A DNA stretch of 39,475 bases, from NCBI GenBank assembly GCA_903911925.1, contig CAIWFH010000141.1, positions 1 to 39,475 of the forward strand, in the 5' to 3' direction. Positions 1-8,265 of this stretch are shown one piece after another; position 1 is the stretch's first letter, and each line of letters starts with the position of its first letter. The DNA comes from an uncultured Acidobacteriaceae bacterium (GTDB lineage Bacteria; Acidobacteriota; Terriglobia; Terriglobales; Acidobacteriaceae). Below the pieces are notes generated by a model that searched no databases, was not told the DNA's origin, and saw only the letters and a program-made list of their open reading frames with translations. The translations under genes were made by a program, and so were the position numbers.

Positions 1-106
1 AAAGTGCGACGGATCCCTTCTTCCAAAACTATCGGCTCTGCAACACGCATATCGAGGCCCTCTCATCATAAGATGACTCTCGATACATAAGTGAATCTAT
101 TTATGA

Positions 107-997
107 CGGACTACACTAGCCTACTCGAGCAAAAACAACGACAAGCGTCATACCCACGAACTGAGCCTAAAGTTCAAAAAGATGGCGGAGCTCGCCAATA
201 TTCCAGCGGCGCATGTGACGCGCAATCAGATCCAGGATTTTCTTGATGAGCGGTCCGATGAATGCGAATGGTCCGGCTCGACCTACAACCGGGCGGTGGC
301 TGCGTTTTCGCTGATCTTCCGAGTCGCTATCGAAAACGAGAAGTTGCCCTTCAATCCAGTCCATGGCATTCGCCGCAAGCAAGAGAACAATGCCAGAGTC
401 AGGTTTCTATCGCAGGATGAGGAGACGGCGCTCACTTCCGCTATTGGTTCCCGCAACCCTGAGTATCTGCCGGTTTATTTGCTGGCAATGCATAGTGGAA
501 TGCGCCTGAGCGAGCAACTCCGTGCCCAAGTTGGTGACTACACATCCACCACTGGCATGCTGATGGTTCGGCAGAAGAAGGTACGAGGGCGCCAGCGACC
601 CGCTACGTTCCGCTAACCCCAATTGCTGCTGAAGCCTACAACCAGTTGGCGGGGAGGCAGAAAGACTGGCGAACCTCTCTGCACCAACACTGAAGGCGAG
701 GTATTATATGAGGCAAGGTATTGGTTTGAGCCGGCAGTAGACAAGGCTGGAATTGTAGATCTGACGAGGCATTGTCTGAGGCATACGGCTGCATCCAGAT
801 GGGTTATGAATGGTGTCCCGATCGCGGTTGTATCGCGCTACCTTGGACACTCCTCGATCAATCAAACCATGGTGTACAGTCACCTCCAACCCGACTACAC
901 TGAAAGGGCGATTGCGGCCATGATGAGCTACTACCCGAAACAGAAAACTGACACCAGCGAACTGACACCAGCAGTTCTAGGTGAAGTGGATAGTTAG
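107..997 (+). pseudogene. Tyrosine recombinase/integrase, broken by two frameshifts
   Basis: This is a remnant of a phage-type (tyrosine) integrase that would catalyse site-specific insertion and excision of a mobile element. All catalytic positions can be read: the first Arg in HSGMRLSEQ, the HCLRHT box (His-x-x-Arg), the YLGHSS histidine, and the nucleophile Tyr in MVYSHLQ. They are spread over broken frames. Frame 2 runs to a TAA at 614-616. The expected continuation RYVPLTPIAAEAYNQL lies in frame 1 from 601, and homology returns to frame 2 near 660-680 (KTGEPLCTNTEG). So a -1 and a +1 change leave about 20-25 codons out of frame with a stop. An ATG is at 182, but integrase-like sequence (core-binding part, LSLKFKKMAELANIP) stays open upstream to 107, after a TGA at 104-106, without a good start, so the N-terminus may also be lost. 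It reads towards the tRNA-Leu just downstream. A sequencing error cannot be excluded. Confidence 0.85.
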
Positions 998-1019
998 GTA
1001 AGTTGTTTGTTTTCAATAA

Positions 1020-1105
1020 GCGAGAGTGGCGGAATTTGGCAGACGCACCAGACTTAGGATCTGGCGGAGCAATCCATGGGGGTTCGAGTCCCCCCTTTCG
1101 CACCA
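1020..1105 (+). tRNA. tRNA-Leu (anticodon UAG)
   Basis: The cloverleaf is complete. The acceptor stem GCGAGAG (1020-1026) pairs with CTTTCGC (1095-1101) with one G-U pair. The anticodon stem CCAGA/TCTGG encloses the loop CTTAGGA, giving anticodon TAG at 1055-1057, which reads CUA and other CUN leucine codons. The variable arm is long, as in class II tRNAs. The T-stem GGGGG/CCCCC encloses TTCGAGT (1083-1089). The terminal CCA is encoded (1103-1105). The gene is intact although it lies 22 bp downstream of an integrase remnant, so it may be the attachment site of the element that carried that integrase. Confidence 0.96.
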
Positions 1106-1184
1106 AACCTTGAAAACACGAGATTCCGGCTTGCAGTCCCCAGCAGGTGCCTCCCCGGCCCGGCCGGAGTAATCTGGTAAAACC

Positions 1185-1490
1185 ATGAGTCCTACCGAGA
1201 AACAGCCCCAAATGAACCTTGTACAGACCCCGGACTTTCGCGAGTCCTATGCCAACAGCGTGCAGGTGCGCGTCAGCGTGTGGGATTTTCAGCTGGTTTT
1301 TGGCCTGGCGACAGCCGAGTCGCCTGAGCAGGTCACCATTCGCAACCAGAATGCGGTCTTCCTGAGCCCGCAGCAGGCCAAGGCCCTATGGAATGTGCTG
1401 GGGCAGAACATCGCCCAGTATGAGCAGGCCTTCGGCACACTCAACCTGGAACCGCAAAGCCACAACTTTCCGCAGGGACCCATCAACTAA
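1185..1490 (+). CDS. DUF3467 family protein
   Basis: A small soluble protein of 101 residues that resembles the DUF3467 family by the segment YANSVQVRVSVWDFQLVFG followed by a short linker and LSPQQAKALWNVLGQNIAQYEQAFG. Family members are short, widespread and of unknown biochemical function. No signal peptide or membrane segment is visible. The ATG at 1185 is used because the family-like region starts about 18 residues later and no other start fits. No strong Shine-Dalgarno is seen. It lies 80 bp after the tRNA and 24 bp before a membrane glycosyltransferase on the same strand, so co-transcription is likely. The family call comes from memory of the motif pattern. Confidence 0.75.
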   Translation: MSPTEKQPQMNLVQTPDFRESYANSVQVRVSVWDFQLVFGLATAESPEQVTIRNQNAVFLSPQQAKALWNVLGQNIAQYEQAFGTLNLEPQSHNFPQGPIN

Positions 1491-1514
1491 TTCCCCTGAA
1501 TTGATCCGAGGAGA

Positions 1515-3161
1515 ATGCGCGTGCGCCTGAAGCACCTGATGCAGCCGCGGCTGGATGCGCCGTTTCCCCTTTGGATGATCTTTCCCGTGATCTTTGCGGC
1601 GCTGTATGCCAGCCACTTTACGCTGCTGCGCGTTCCTTATTATTGGGACGAAGCCGGTTACTACATTCCCGCGGCATGGGACTTTTTCCGCACCGGTTCG
1701 CTGATCCCGTTGACCACGCTGACCAACGCCCATCCGCCGCTGCCCAGCATTTACCTGGCGCTGTGGTGGAAGGTCTCAGGCTTCTACCCTGAGGTGACGC
1801 GCGAAGCGGTGCTGATGGTGGCTTCGCTCGGCCTGCTGGCAGTATGGCGGCTTGCGATGCGCCTGGTGGGCGTGGCTTCGGCCGCCTTCTGGACCGTGGC
1901 GCTCACCGCAATCTACCCCATTTGGTTTGCCCAAAGCACGCTGGCCCATGCCGACATTTTTGCCGCCGCCTGTACGCTTTGGGGACTGGTGTATGCGCTG
2001 CCCGGCAGGGAGCGGGAGTGGTTCCCGAAAATCTGGGCCGCCGCGCTGTGGTTTTCTGCCGCGGCCTTGTGCAAGGAAACATCCATCGCCATTCCGCTGG
2101 CACTGGCCGCGTTTGCCCTGGTTGAAGGCTCGCTGGCTCACCTGCGGGCGCGCCGGCTTAGGCTGTGGCGCGAAGCGATGTGGCTGGCCAGCTGTGTGAT
2201 TCCGCTGGCCGCGTGGTACGCGTGGCACTACTTCAAGACCGGCTTCCTTTTCGGCAATCCCGAGTTTCTGCGCTACAACGCGCAGGCCAACCTTGACCCG
2301 TTGAGGTTTCTGACTGCGTTTGGCCACCGCATTTTGCACCTTACCGCGCACATGAACCTCTTTGTGCCGGTGATGATGACCGTGGCCGCCCTGCTGTTTG
2401 ATCCGCGTAAAGATGCGGAGGGCCACGACCGCGCCGCCATCGCGCTCCCGGCCCTGCGGCGCATCTTTCTTCTGCTTCTGGTGAACTGCCTCGTCTACAG
2501 CGTTCTGGGTGGCGCGCTGTTGACCCGCTACCTGCTTCCCATGTATCCGCTGGTGCTGCTGATCGCGGTAACCACGTTTTATCGGCGGGTGCCTTTCTGG
2601 CCTGCCCTGGCGGGGTTTTCGGCCGGCGCGTTTATGCTGGGACTGTTCATCAATCCCCCCTACGGTTTTGCCCCTGAAGACAACCTGGCTTACGCGCACG
2701 TGGCCCGGCTGCACGAGGCTGGAATCGCGCAACTCAACCACCGCTACCCGGGGTCAACCGTGCTTTCCGCCTGGCCGATGACCGACGAGTTGACCCGCCC
2801 GGAGCTTGGCTACCTCAAAACTCCCTACGAGGTCTACCGGCTCGAAGACTTTACCGGCGCGCAGATTGCCCGCGCCGCCACCGAACCCGGAATGTACTCC
2901 ACGGCGCTGGTCTTCTCTACAAAGTACGATCCGCCTTCGCCGCTGTTCACCCTGGGCTCAAAAAGCAAGGCCATGGACGAGCGCTATTTCGGTCTGCACC
3001 ACGACCTGGCCCCTGAGACCATCGCCATCGAACTCCACGGAACCCTGGTGTGGAAGAAGGAAGACCAGGGGATGTGGATTGCGCTGATCCGGTTCAACAG
3101 GCAATATGAGGCGCGCCTGGAGCGGCCCCGGGAAACGATGATGGCGTCGGTGAGCAGGTAG
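1515..3161 (+). CDS. GT39/PMT-type membrane glycosyltransferase (ArnT-like)
   Basis: A polytopic inner-membrane protein of 548 residues resembling the dolichyl-phosphate-mannose/ArnT-type (PMT_2) glycosyltransferases, which move a sugar from a polyprenyl-phosphate donor to an acceptor on the outer face of the membrane. The first periplasmic loop carries the expected acidic pair in YYWDEAGYY (about residues 43-51) and the HPPLPSIYLALWW motif (about 75-87). About ten hydrophobic helices follow, then a soluble C-terminal part from about residue 395. AGGAG at 1509-1513 is very close to the ATG at 1515; a GTG at 1521 has better spacing and could be the real start, changing only two residues. The donor and acceptor cannot be read from the sequence. 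Confidence 0.82.
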   Translation: MRVRLKHLMQPRLDAPFPLWMIFPVIFAALYASHFTLLRVPYYWDEAGYYIPAAWDFFRTGSLIPLTTLTNAHPPLPSIYLALWWKVSGFYPEVTREAVLMVASLGLLAVWRLAMRLVGVASAAFWTVALTAIYPIWFAQSTLAHADIFAAACTLWGLVYALPGREREWFPKIWAAALWFSAAALCKETSIAIPLALAAFALVEGSLAHLRARRLRLWREAMWLASCVIPLAAWYAWHYFKTGFLFGNPEFLRYNAQANLDPLRFLTAFGHRILHLTAHMNLFVPVMMTVAALLFDPRKDAEGHDRAAIALPALRRIFLLLLVNCLVYSVLGGALLTRYLLPMYPLVLLIAVTTFYRRVPFWPALAGFSAGAFMLGLFINPPYGFAPEDNLAYAHVARLHEAGIAQLNHRYPGSTVLSAWPMTDELTRPELGYLKTPYEVYRLEDFTGAQIARAATEPGMYSTALVFSTKYDPPSPLFTLGSKSKAMDERYFGLHHDLAPETIAIELHGTLVWKKEDQGMWIALIRFNRQYEARLERPRETMMASVSR

Positions 3162-3228
3162 AAATCTGTTCGAGCAAGTCCGCACGCAGATGCCCATTTT
3201 GTAGACGAATATTGAAGAGGAGGTCCCC

Positions 3229-3609
3229 ATGCCCGATTCAACTACCAGTTATCTCTACGAAACCCGCCTCAACATTCTTCATCAACCGCTTGAAATCATC
3301 GACGAGAAAGCCATCGCTGATGCCTGCGAATTCAAGTGGTTCAACCAGACTCTCTGCAAGGTCAACGAGTCGGTGGTGCGGATGGCCGTCATCGAAGGCG
3401 AATACCACTGGCATAAGCACGATGAGGACGACGAGTTCTTCTACGTTGTCGAGGGCCAGTTGCTGATTGACCTGGAAGGGCGCACCGTCGAGCTTTCTCC
3501 GCGGCAGGGCTTCGTGGTTCCCAGGGGAGTGCTGCACCGGACCCGCGCAACGCATAGGACTGTGATGCTGATGGTGGAGAACGCCGGGATCATTCCTACG
3601 GGGAACTAG
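3229..3609 (+). CDS. Single-domain cupin protein
   Basis: A small soluble beta-barrel protein (126 residues) of the cupin superfamily. Cupin motif 1 is intact at about residues 57-76: GEYHWHKHDEDDEFFYVVEG, with the His-x-His pair, the glutamate and the glycine that bind a metal. Motif 2, GFVVPRGVLHRT, supplies the third histidine. A strong Shine-Dalgarno (GAGGAGGT) precedes the ATG. The substrate is unknown; similar single-domain cupins include isomerases, dioxygenases and sugar-binding proteins. It stands alone, 67 bp after the glycosyltransferase and before a TPR gene with its own -10-like element. Confidence 0.82.
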   Translation: MPDSTTSYLYETRLNILHQPLEIIDEKAIADACEFKWFNQTLCKVNESVVRMAVIEGEYHWHKHDEDDEFFYVVEGQLLIDLEGRTVELSPRQGFVVPRGVLHRTRATHRTVMLMVENAGIIPTGN

Positions 3610-3678
3610 CTTGCCGGCCCGCCCCGCTCTTCGGCCCACCTACCAAGCCCCTGGCGGATGCCCGACGGGAGTACCGCC

Positions 3679-3684
3679 TATAAT
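3679..3684 (+). promoter_or_regulatory. Consensus -10 box before the TPR gene
   Basis: A perfect TATAAT lies 9 bp upstream of the GTG at 3694. No good -35 is seen at the usual distance. If used, the transcript would start within a few bases of that GTG, giving a nearly leaderless mRNA and excluding the upstream ATG at 3658 as the start. Confidence 0.35.
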
Positions 3685-3693
3685 CAGCCTGTC

Positions 3694-5337
3694 GTGTATA
3701 TCTCGTATTCATCCCGTTTACGCCGCGTTGGGCAGCTGACTGCCAGTGCCGGGCTGGCCTTTGCGCTGGCTCTCTCTGCCTCAACCTCTGCACGCGCCCA
3801 GGCTCCCGCAGTGCCTCTACCGGCAGCGGGCGGTCGCATTCTGCTGGTGCTGCCTTTTGACAACCGCACCGGCCAGCCGAGCCTGGAGTGGATTCGCGAG
3901 GCCGCGGCGGAGATTTTGAGCCGCCGGTTCAGTTCAGCCGGGTTTGCGCCCATGAGCCGCGCGGACCGCCGCTATGCGCTTGACCACCTCGGCCTGCCGC
4001 AGGGCTTTCATCCCTCGCGGGCCAGTTCGCTCAAATTGGCCGAGACCGTGGACGCAGACTCGATCATCGTCGGCAGCTACCTGACCGACGGCACGGGAAT
4101 CGTGGTCGAGGCCCAGGTGGTGGATGTGCCTCACCTGCGCATGAGCCAGCCGGTAACGGCGCGCGGCGAAATGCGCGACCTGATTGCCGTCTTCGGCACT
4201 CTGGCATGGAAGCTCACCCGGGAACTGGACCCCGGCTTCAGCGTGGCCCAGGAAACCTTTGTGGCCGCCGGGGCGGGCCTCAGCCTGGCTGCCTTTGAGC
4301 AGTACATCCGGGGAATTACAGAACCGGATCAGGGAGAGCGGCTGCGTCACCTGGACCAGGCGGTTCAACTCAATCAGGATTTCTCGCAGGCCTGGATGGC
4401 GCTTGGCCGAGAAGACTTTGACGGCCAGAAATACGAAGATGCGGCAGAGTCGTTTGCCAAGGTGGGCGGCGGCGATCCCGACGCGCTGGTGGCGGGTTTC
4501 TACCGCGGGTTGAGCCTGCTTTTCTCCGGCGACTATGCCAGGGCCGAAGAGGCGTTTGGCGGCGTGGTGCGGGTTTTGCCGCTGGCCGAAGTTGTGAACA
4601 ACCAGGGTGTGGCCCTGAGCCGCATGGGGAAAGACGGAATTCCGTTCTATCGCCAGGCGGTGACCGCCGATCCCAACGCGGCAGACTACCACTTCAACCT
4701 CGCAGTGAGCCTGAAGCGCCGCGGCGAATCAGCCGACGCCCTTGCCGAACTGGCCCAATGCCTGCGCCTGCGCCCCAACGATACCGAGGCCCAGGATCTG
4801 AACAAGGCTTGGAAAGGGCTGACGCCCCCCCCCGCGCCCGGAGAAGAAGCGGCACCCAAGGCCGACCCGCTTGAGCGCATTGCACGCAGTTTCGATGCCC
4901 AGGCTTTTCGCCAGGCGGCGCAGATGATGGACCAGATGGAGGTGTCGCGGCTGGCCGCGCTGGCGCCGCGCGACCGGGCGCAGAAGCTCTGCGGCCAGGC
5001 AAAGGACTACCTTGATCGCGGCCTGCTGCTTGAGGCTGAACGGCTCTACCAATCGGCCATAACGGCGGATAGCAGGCTTGCGGAAGCGCACGCCGGGCTT
5101 GCCGAAGTGCGCGAGCGCACGGGCGATGCCCAAGGCGCTCGCAAAGAAGCTCAAACGTCGATTGAACTGGTGCCGTCGGCCGCGGCGTACCTGGTGCTGG
5201 GCCGGCTCGACCTGGCTGCGGGCCGTGCGGACGAAGCCGGCAGAGATGCCAGCGAAGCACAGAGACTGGAACCGCAGAGCCGCGCTGCGCAAGATCTGCG
5301 ACACCAGATTGAAGCGAAACAAGGGCAAAAGCAGTAG
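3694..5337 (+). CDS. Exported TPR protein with FlgO/TolB-N-like N-terminal domain
   Basis: A predicted exported or periplasmic protein of about 547 residues. A signal-like stretch (SRLRRVGQLTASAGLAFALALSASTSARAQA) precedes an alpha/beta domain at about residues 40-170 (GGRILLVLPFDNRTG, then DADSIIVGSYLTDG) that resembles the FlgO/CsgG/TolB-N fold. The rest is a row of tetratricopeptide repeats, split by a Pro/Glu-rich linker near PPPAPGEEAAPKADP. Such proteins are usually scaffolds. The open frame reaches an ATG at 3658, but a TATAAT at 3679-3684 falls inside that extension and the signal peptide fits better from GTG 3694. It lies 30 bp upstream of the nfeD-like gene, so it probably belongs to the same envelope operon. 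No specific function is claimed. Confidence 0.8.
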   Translation: MYISYSSRLRRVGQLTASAGLAFALALSASTSARAQAPAVPLPAAGGRILLVLPFDNRTGQPSLEWIREAAAEILSRRFSSAGFAPMSRADRRYALDHLGLPQGFHPSRASSLKLAETVDADSIIVGSYLTDGTGIVVEAQVVDVPHLRMSQPVTARGEMRDLIAVFGTLAWKLTRELDPGFSVAQETFVAAGAGLSLAAFEQYIRGITEPDQGERLRHLDQAVQLNQDFSQAWMALGREDFDGQKYEDAAESFAKVGGGDPDALVAGFYRGLSLLFSGDYARAEEAFGGVVRVLPLAEVVNNQGVALSRMGKDGIPFYRQAVTADPNAADYHFNLAVSLKRRGESADALAELAQCLRLRPNDTEAQDLNKAWKGLTPPPAPGEEAAPKADPLERIARSFDAQAFRQAAQMMDQMEVSRLAALAPRDRAQKLCGQAKDYLDRGLLLEAERLYQSAITADSRLAEAHAGLAEVRERTGDAQGARKEAQTSIELVPSAAAYLVLGRLDLAAGRADEAGRDASEAQRLEPQSRAAQDLRHQIEAKQGQKQ

Positions 5338-5367
5338 GGCCAGGTAATGACCCCGGAGGAGCAAGCC

Positions 5368-6714
5368 ATGTTCAAGCGCATGCAGAAGCCAGCCGTTCGG
5401 TTTTCAATGGGTCTTGTTTTGGCGGCCGGGCTCGCCTGCTGTGGCTTTGCCGCTCAGCCTCCGGCACAGCAGCCGCTGGTTGAAAAGCTCATCCTCTCTG
5501 ACACCATCCAGCCCATCACGGCTGGAGCGCTCGACCGGGCCATTGCCCGCGCCAGCCGCGATGGCGCGCAGGCGCTGCTGATTGAACTCGACACCCCCGG
5601 CGGACTGCTTGACTCCACGCGCACAATGGCCGGCGCCATCCTCAGTTCACGGGTTCCGGTCATTATCTTTGTCTCGCCTGAGGGCGCCCGCGCCGGTTCC
5701 GCCGGCTTCTTCCTGCTTGAGTCGGCAGACATCGCGGCCATGGCTCCGGGCACCAACGCCGGAGCGGCCCACCCGGTTATCGAGTTTGGCGGCCAGCCCG
5801 ACGCCACCATGAGCCAGAAGATCGAGAATGACGCCGAGGCTTTTCTCCGCTCGTATGTGACGCGCCGCAACCGTAACGCCGAAGCTGCCGAAGCCGCCGT
5901 CCACTCATCCCACTCCTACACCGCACAGGAGGCGCTCGATCAGCACCTGATCGACGTAATCGCCTCCAGCGACACCCAACTGCTCTCCGTTATTGACGGC
6001 CGCGAAATCACCCGCATGGACGGTGCAAAACTCACGCTGCACCTGGCCGGGGCGCGGATTGAGGTGCTCAAGCCCTCCATGCGCGACGAACTGCTGGGCT
6101 GGCTGGTCAATCCCAACATCGCCCTGCTGTTTCTGGTCGGCGGCGCACTGCTTATCTATCTTGAATTCAACACCCCGGGCACCATCGTTCCCGGCGCACT
6201 GGGCACGCTGATGGTTCTGCTGGCCATCTTTGCGTTGAATCTTTTGCCCATTCGCTATACCGCCGTACTTCTGCTTCTCGCAGCGCTGGTGTTGCTGGTG
6301 CTCGAGGCCAAGTTCGGCGGCCACGGCGCGCTGGCCATCGCCGGCATCGTCTGCCTCACCTTTGGAACCCTCACGCTGGTTGCCGCGCCCATTCCCGAAC
6401 TGGGCATCAACCCCTTCGTCGCCATTGCAGTCAGCCTGGGGTTTGGGGGCATCACCTTCTTCCTTGTGCGGCTGGCCATTCGAGCGCGCCGCATGAAGTC
6501 CCGCCTCGGCGCCGATGCCCTGATCGGCAGCCGCGCCCAGGCCATGGAGCCGCTTTCGCCCGAGGGCCACGTGCTGGTTGAAGGCGAGATCTGGCGCGCC
6601 GTCACCTCCGTGCCCGTGCCCGCCGGAACGCAGTTGCGCGTGGTGGGCCATGAGCAGTTTCTCTTGCAGGTCACACCGTCCGAGCCAACCCAAATCCACC
6701 AGACGACTGCATAA
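5368..6714 (+). CDS. NfeD-family membrane serine protease (ClpP-class)
   Basis: A long-form NfeD protein of 448 residues. It has an N-terminal signal peptide, a ClpP/crotonase-like protease domain (about residues 36-230), a block of about four to five membrane helices (about 245-375), and a C-terminal soluble OB-fold NfeD domain (about 390-440). The Ser-Lys dyad expected from the archaeal 1510-N protease is visible: Ser111 in GARAGSAGFF and Lys151 in MSQKIEND, a spacing of 40. DTPGGLLDSTR is the substrate-binding glycine motif. In other organisms these enzymes cleave the hydrophobic C-terminus of the slipin partner, which is encoded next here. The start is ATG 5368 because GGAGGAG lies at 5355-5361; the ATG at 5347 lacks a ribosome binding site. 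Confidence 0.9.
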   Translation: MFKRMQKPAVRFSMGLVLAAGLACCGFAAQPPAQQPLVEKLILSDTIQPITAGALDRAIARASRDGAQALLIELDTPGGLLDSTRTMAGAILSSRVPVIIFVSPEGARAGSAGFFLLESADIAAMAPGTNAGAAHPVIEFGGQPDATMSQKIENDAEAFLRSYVTRRNRNAEAAEAAVHSSHSYTAQEALDQHLIDVIASSDTQLLSVIDGREITRMDGAKLTLHLAGARIEVLKPSMRDELLGWLVNPNIALLFLVGGALLIYLEFNTPGTIVPGALGTLMVLLAIFALNLLPIRYTAVLLLLAALVLLVLEAKFGGHGALAIAGIVCLTFGTLTLVAAPIPELGINPFVAIAVSLGFGGITFFLVRLAIRARRMKSRLGADALIGSRAQAMEPLSPEGHVLVEGEIWRAVTSVPVPAGTQLRVVGHEQFLLQVTPSEPTQIHQTTA

Positions 6715-6756
6715 ATGCCGCTGGAGTACAATCCGTCCTGAGTGAGGGAAGTCCAA

Positions 6757-7548
6757 ATGTCAATGTCCGATTTGCCGATTCCGTTTCTGATTCTTGCTGC
6801 AATCGTCGTCCTGTACCTGATCAACTCCATCAAGATTCTGCGCGACTACGAGCGGGCGGTCATCTTCCGCCTGGGCCGCGCGCTGCCCACGCCCAAGGGC
6901 CCCGGCATCATCCTTGTCTTCCGCCCGCTTGACCAGATGGTGCGCATCTCCCTGCGCCAGGACGTGCTTGAGGTTCCTCCGCAGGACGTGATTACCCGCG
7001 ACAACGTCACCCTCAAGGTGAATGCCGTGGTCACGCTCTACGTGGTCAATCCCAACGACGCGGCCATCAAGGTGGCCAACTACGTTTACCAGACCTCGCA
7101 GTTTGCGCAAACTACGCTCCGCTCGGTGCTGGGCGAGGTGGAGTTGGACGAATTGCTGAGCCATCGCGACAAGCTGAACCTGAGAATCCAGACCATCATC
7201 GACCAGCGGACTGAACCGTTTGGGGTGAAGGTCGTATCGGTTGAAGTGAAGCAGGTTGACCTACCGGAGACGATGCTGCGCGCCATGGCCAAGCAGGCCG
7301 AGGCAGAGCGCGAACGCCGTTCGAAGATCATTCACGCCGAGGGCGAGTTCAACGCGGCGCAAAAGTTGGTGGATGCGGCCACGCTGATGGCCACGCAGCC
7401 CATGACCCTGCAGTTGCGCTACCTGCAAACCCTCACTGAAATCGGCGTTGAGAAGAACACCACCATCGTCTTCCCTCTGCCGATGGAGATGATGACCTTG
7501 CTCAACAAGATGGGCACGCTGGGCACATCGCCTGAAGCCAAGCCGTAA
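6757..7548 (+). CDS. Slipin (stomatin/prohibitin-like SPFH protein)
   Basis: A membrane-anchored SPFH/Band 7 scaffold protein of 263 residues. One N-terminal membrane segment ([20 protein letters not shown]) is followed by the SPFH domain starting at [14 protein letters not shown], with the typical [20 protein letters not shown] strand pair. A coiled-coil region rich in Glu, Arg and Ala ([20 protein letters not shown]) follows, then a short hydrophobic tail ([16 protein letters not shown]) that could be the NfeD protease target. Slipins form oligomeric membrane microdomains. It is 42 bp downstream of nfeD, the classic NfeD-slipin pair. ATG 6757 is preferred, with AGGGAAG just upstream, over the GTG at 6742. 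Confidence 0.92.
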   Translation: MSMSDLPIPFLILAAIVVLYLINSIKILRDYERAVIFRLGRALPTPKGPGIILVFRPLDQMVRISLRQDVLEVPPQDVITRDNVTLKVNAVVTLYVVNPNDAAIKVANYVYQTSQFAQTTLRSVLGEVELDELLSHRDKLNLRIQTIIDQRTEPFGVKVVSVEVKQVDLPETMLRAMAKQAEAERERRSKIIHAEGEFNAAQKLVDAATLMATQPMTLQLRYLQTLTEIGVEKNTTIVFPLPMEMMTLLNKMGTLGTSPEAKP

Positions 7549-7564
7549 CCCCTGAGGGCGGTGT

Positions 7565-8236
7565 ATGCGCGGAGTTTTTGACGAGAGAGAGCTTGACCAG
7601 GGCAGGCGGCCGCGTGACACCGAACTCACGCTCGGTCCCACCACGCTGCTAGGCATCTTCTTTGGTTTGGTGCTGCTTTGCGGGCTCTTCTTCGGCCTGG
7701 GGTACGCCGTGGGCCACAGCGGTTCGTCTGACTCTCCGGCGGCCGCTATGGCCGCGGCGCCTTCGCCAGCCGTCAGTTCGAGGCCCAAACCCTCGGCCAC
7801 GGTCTCCAATGTTCCTCAACCGCAGCAAGAGCGCACAGCGGTCAACGTGCCTGTGGCCACGAATGGCGCGGCGCCGGCCGCCGTGCAGCCTTCAGTGACC
7901 GCGGCCGTCAACTCTTATGATCAGCCGGTGGTCAAGCCCGCTCTGCCGCCGGTGCAGTACCAGCCGGCGGTTCAGACGGCTCCGGCGCCGAGGGTAGAGC
8001 CGGCCACGGCACCATCTGGCTCCCTCATGGTTCAGATTGCCGCTGTCTCCCATCCTGAAGATGCCGAGGTGCTGGTGGGCGCCTTGCGCAAGCGCGGCTA
8101 TGCGGTCAGCATCCACCGCATGCCCACAGACAGCCTCATCCACGTGCAGATTGGCCCCTTCAAAACCCGCGACGAAGCCATGCGCTGGCGGCAAAGGCTG
8201 CTGGACGACGGGTACAACGCGATCGTGCAGCAGTAG
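7565..8236 (+). CDS. SPOR-domain membrane protein
   Basis: A 223-residue bitopic protein. A short charged cytoplasmic tail leads to a membrane helix at about 24-49 (TTLLGIFFGLVLLCGLFFGL), then a low-complexity Ala/Pro/Val linker (about 50-150) that probably spans the periplasm, and a C-terminal SPOR domain (about 152-222: SLMVQIAAVS...LIHVQIGPFKTRDEA). SPOR domains bind peptidoglycan strands stripped of stem peptides at division sites. The layout matches FtsN/DedD-like proteins, but no further identity is claimed. It starts 16 bp after the slipin gene and ends the envelope cluster; the next gene is convergent. Confidence 0.85.
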   Translation: MRGVFDERELDQGRRPRDTELTLGPTTLLGIFFGLVLLCGLFFGLGYAVGHSGSSDSPAAAMAAAPSPAVSSRPKPSATVSNVPQPQQERTAVNVPVATNGAAPAAVQPSVTAAVNSYDQPVVKPALPPVQYQPAVQTAPAPRVEPATAPSGSLMVQIAAVSHPEDAEVLVGALRKRGYAVSIHRMPTDSLIHVQIGPFKTRDEAMRWRQRLLDDGYNAIVQQ

Positions 8237-8265
8237 AGGCGTTCCGGACCTCGGCCTTCAGTTCC

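Noticed and set aside
858..1211. Small - strand frame across the tRNA with the string GGLEPPWI
   Set aside because: This peptide is the familiar antisense translation of a tRNA-Leu gene and not a real protein.
1776..2741. 321-codon open frame on the - strand
   Set aside because: Gln/Arg/His-rich shadow of the PMT-type glycosyltransferase, a typical high-GC artefact.
3934..4692. 252-codon open frame on the - strand
   Set aside because: Shadow of the TPR gene; no start signal and no domain features.
5905..6756. 283-codon open frame on the - strand
   Set aside because: Shadow of the NfeD gene, low-complexity Gly/Gln-rich composition.
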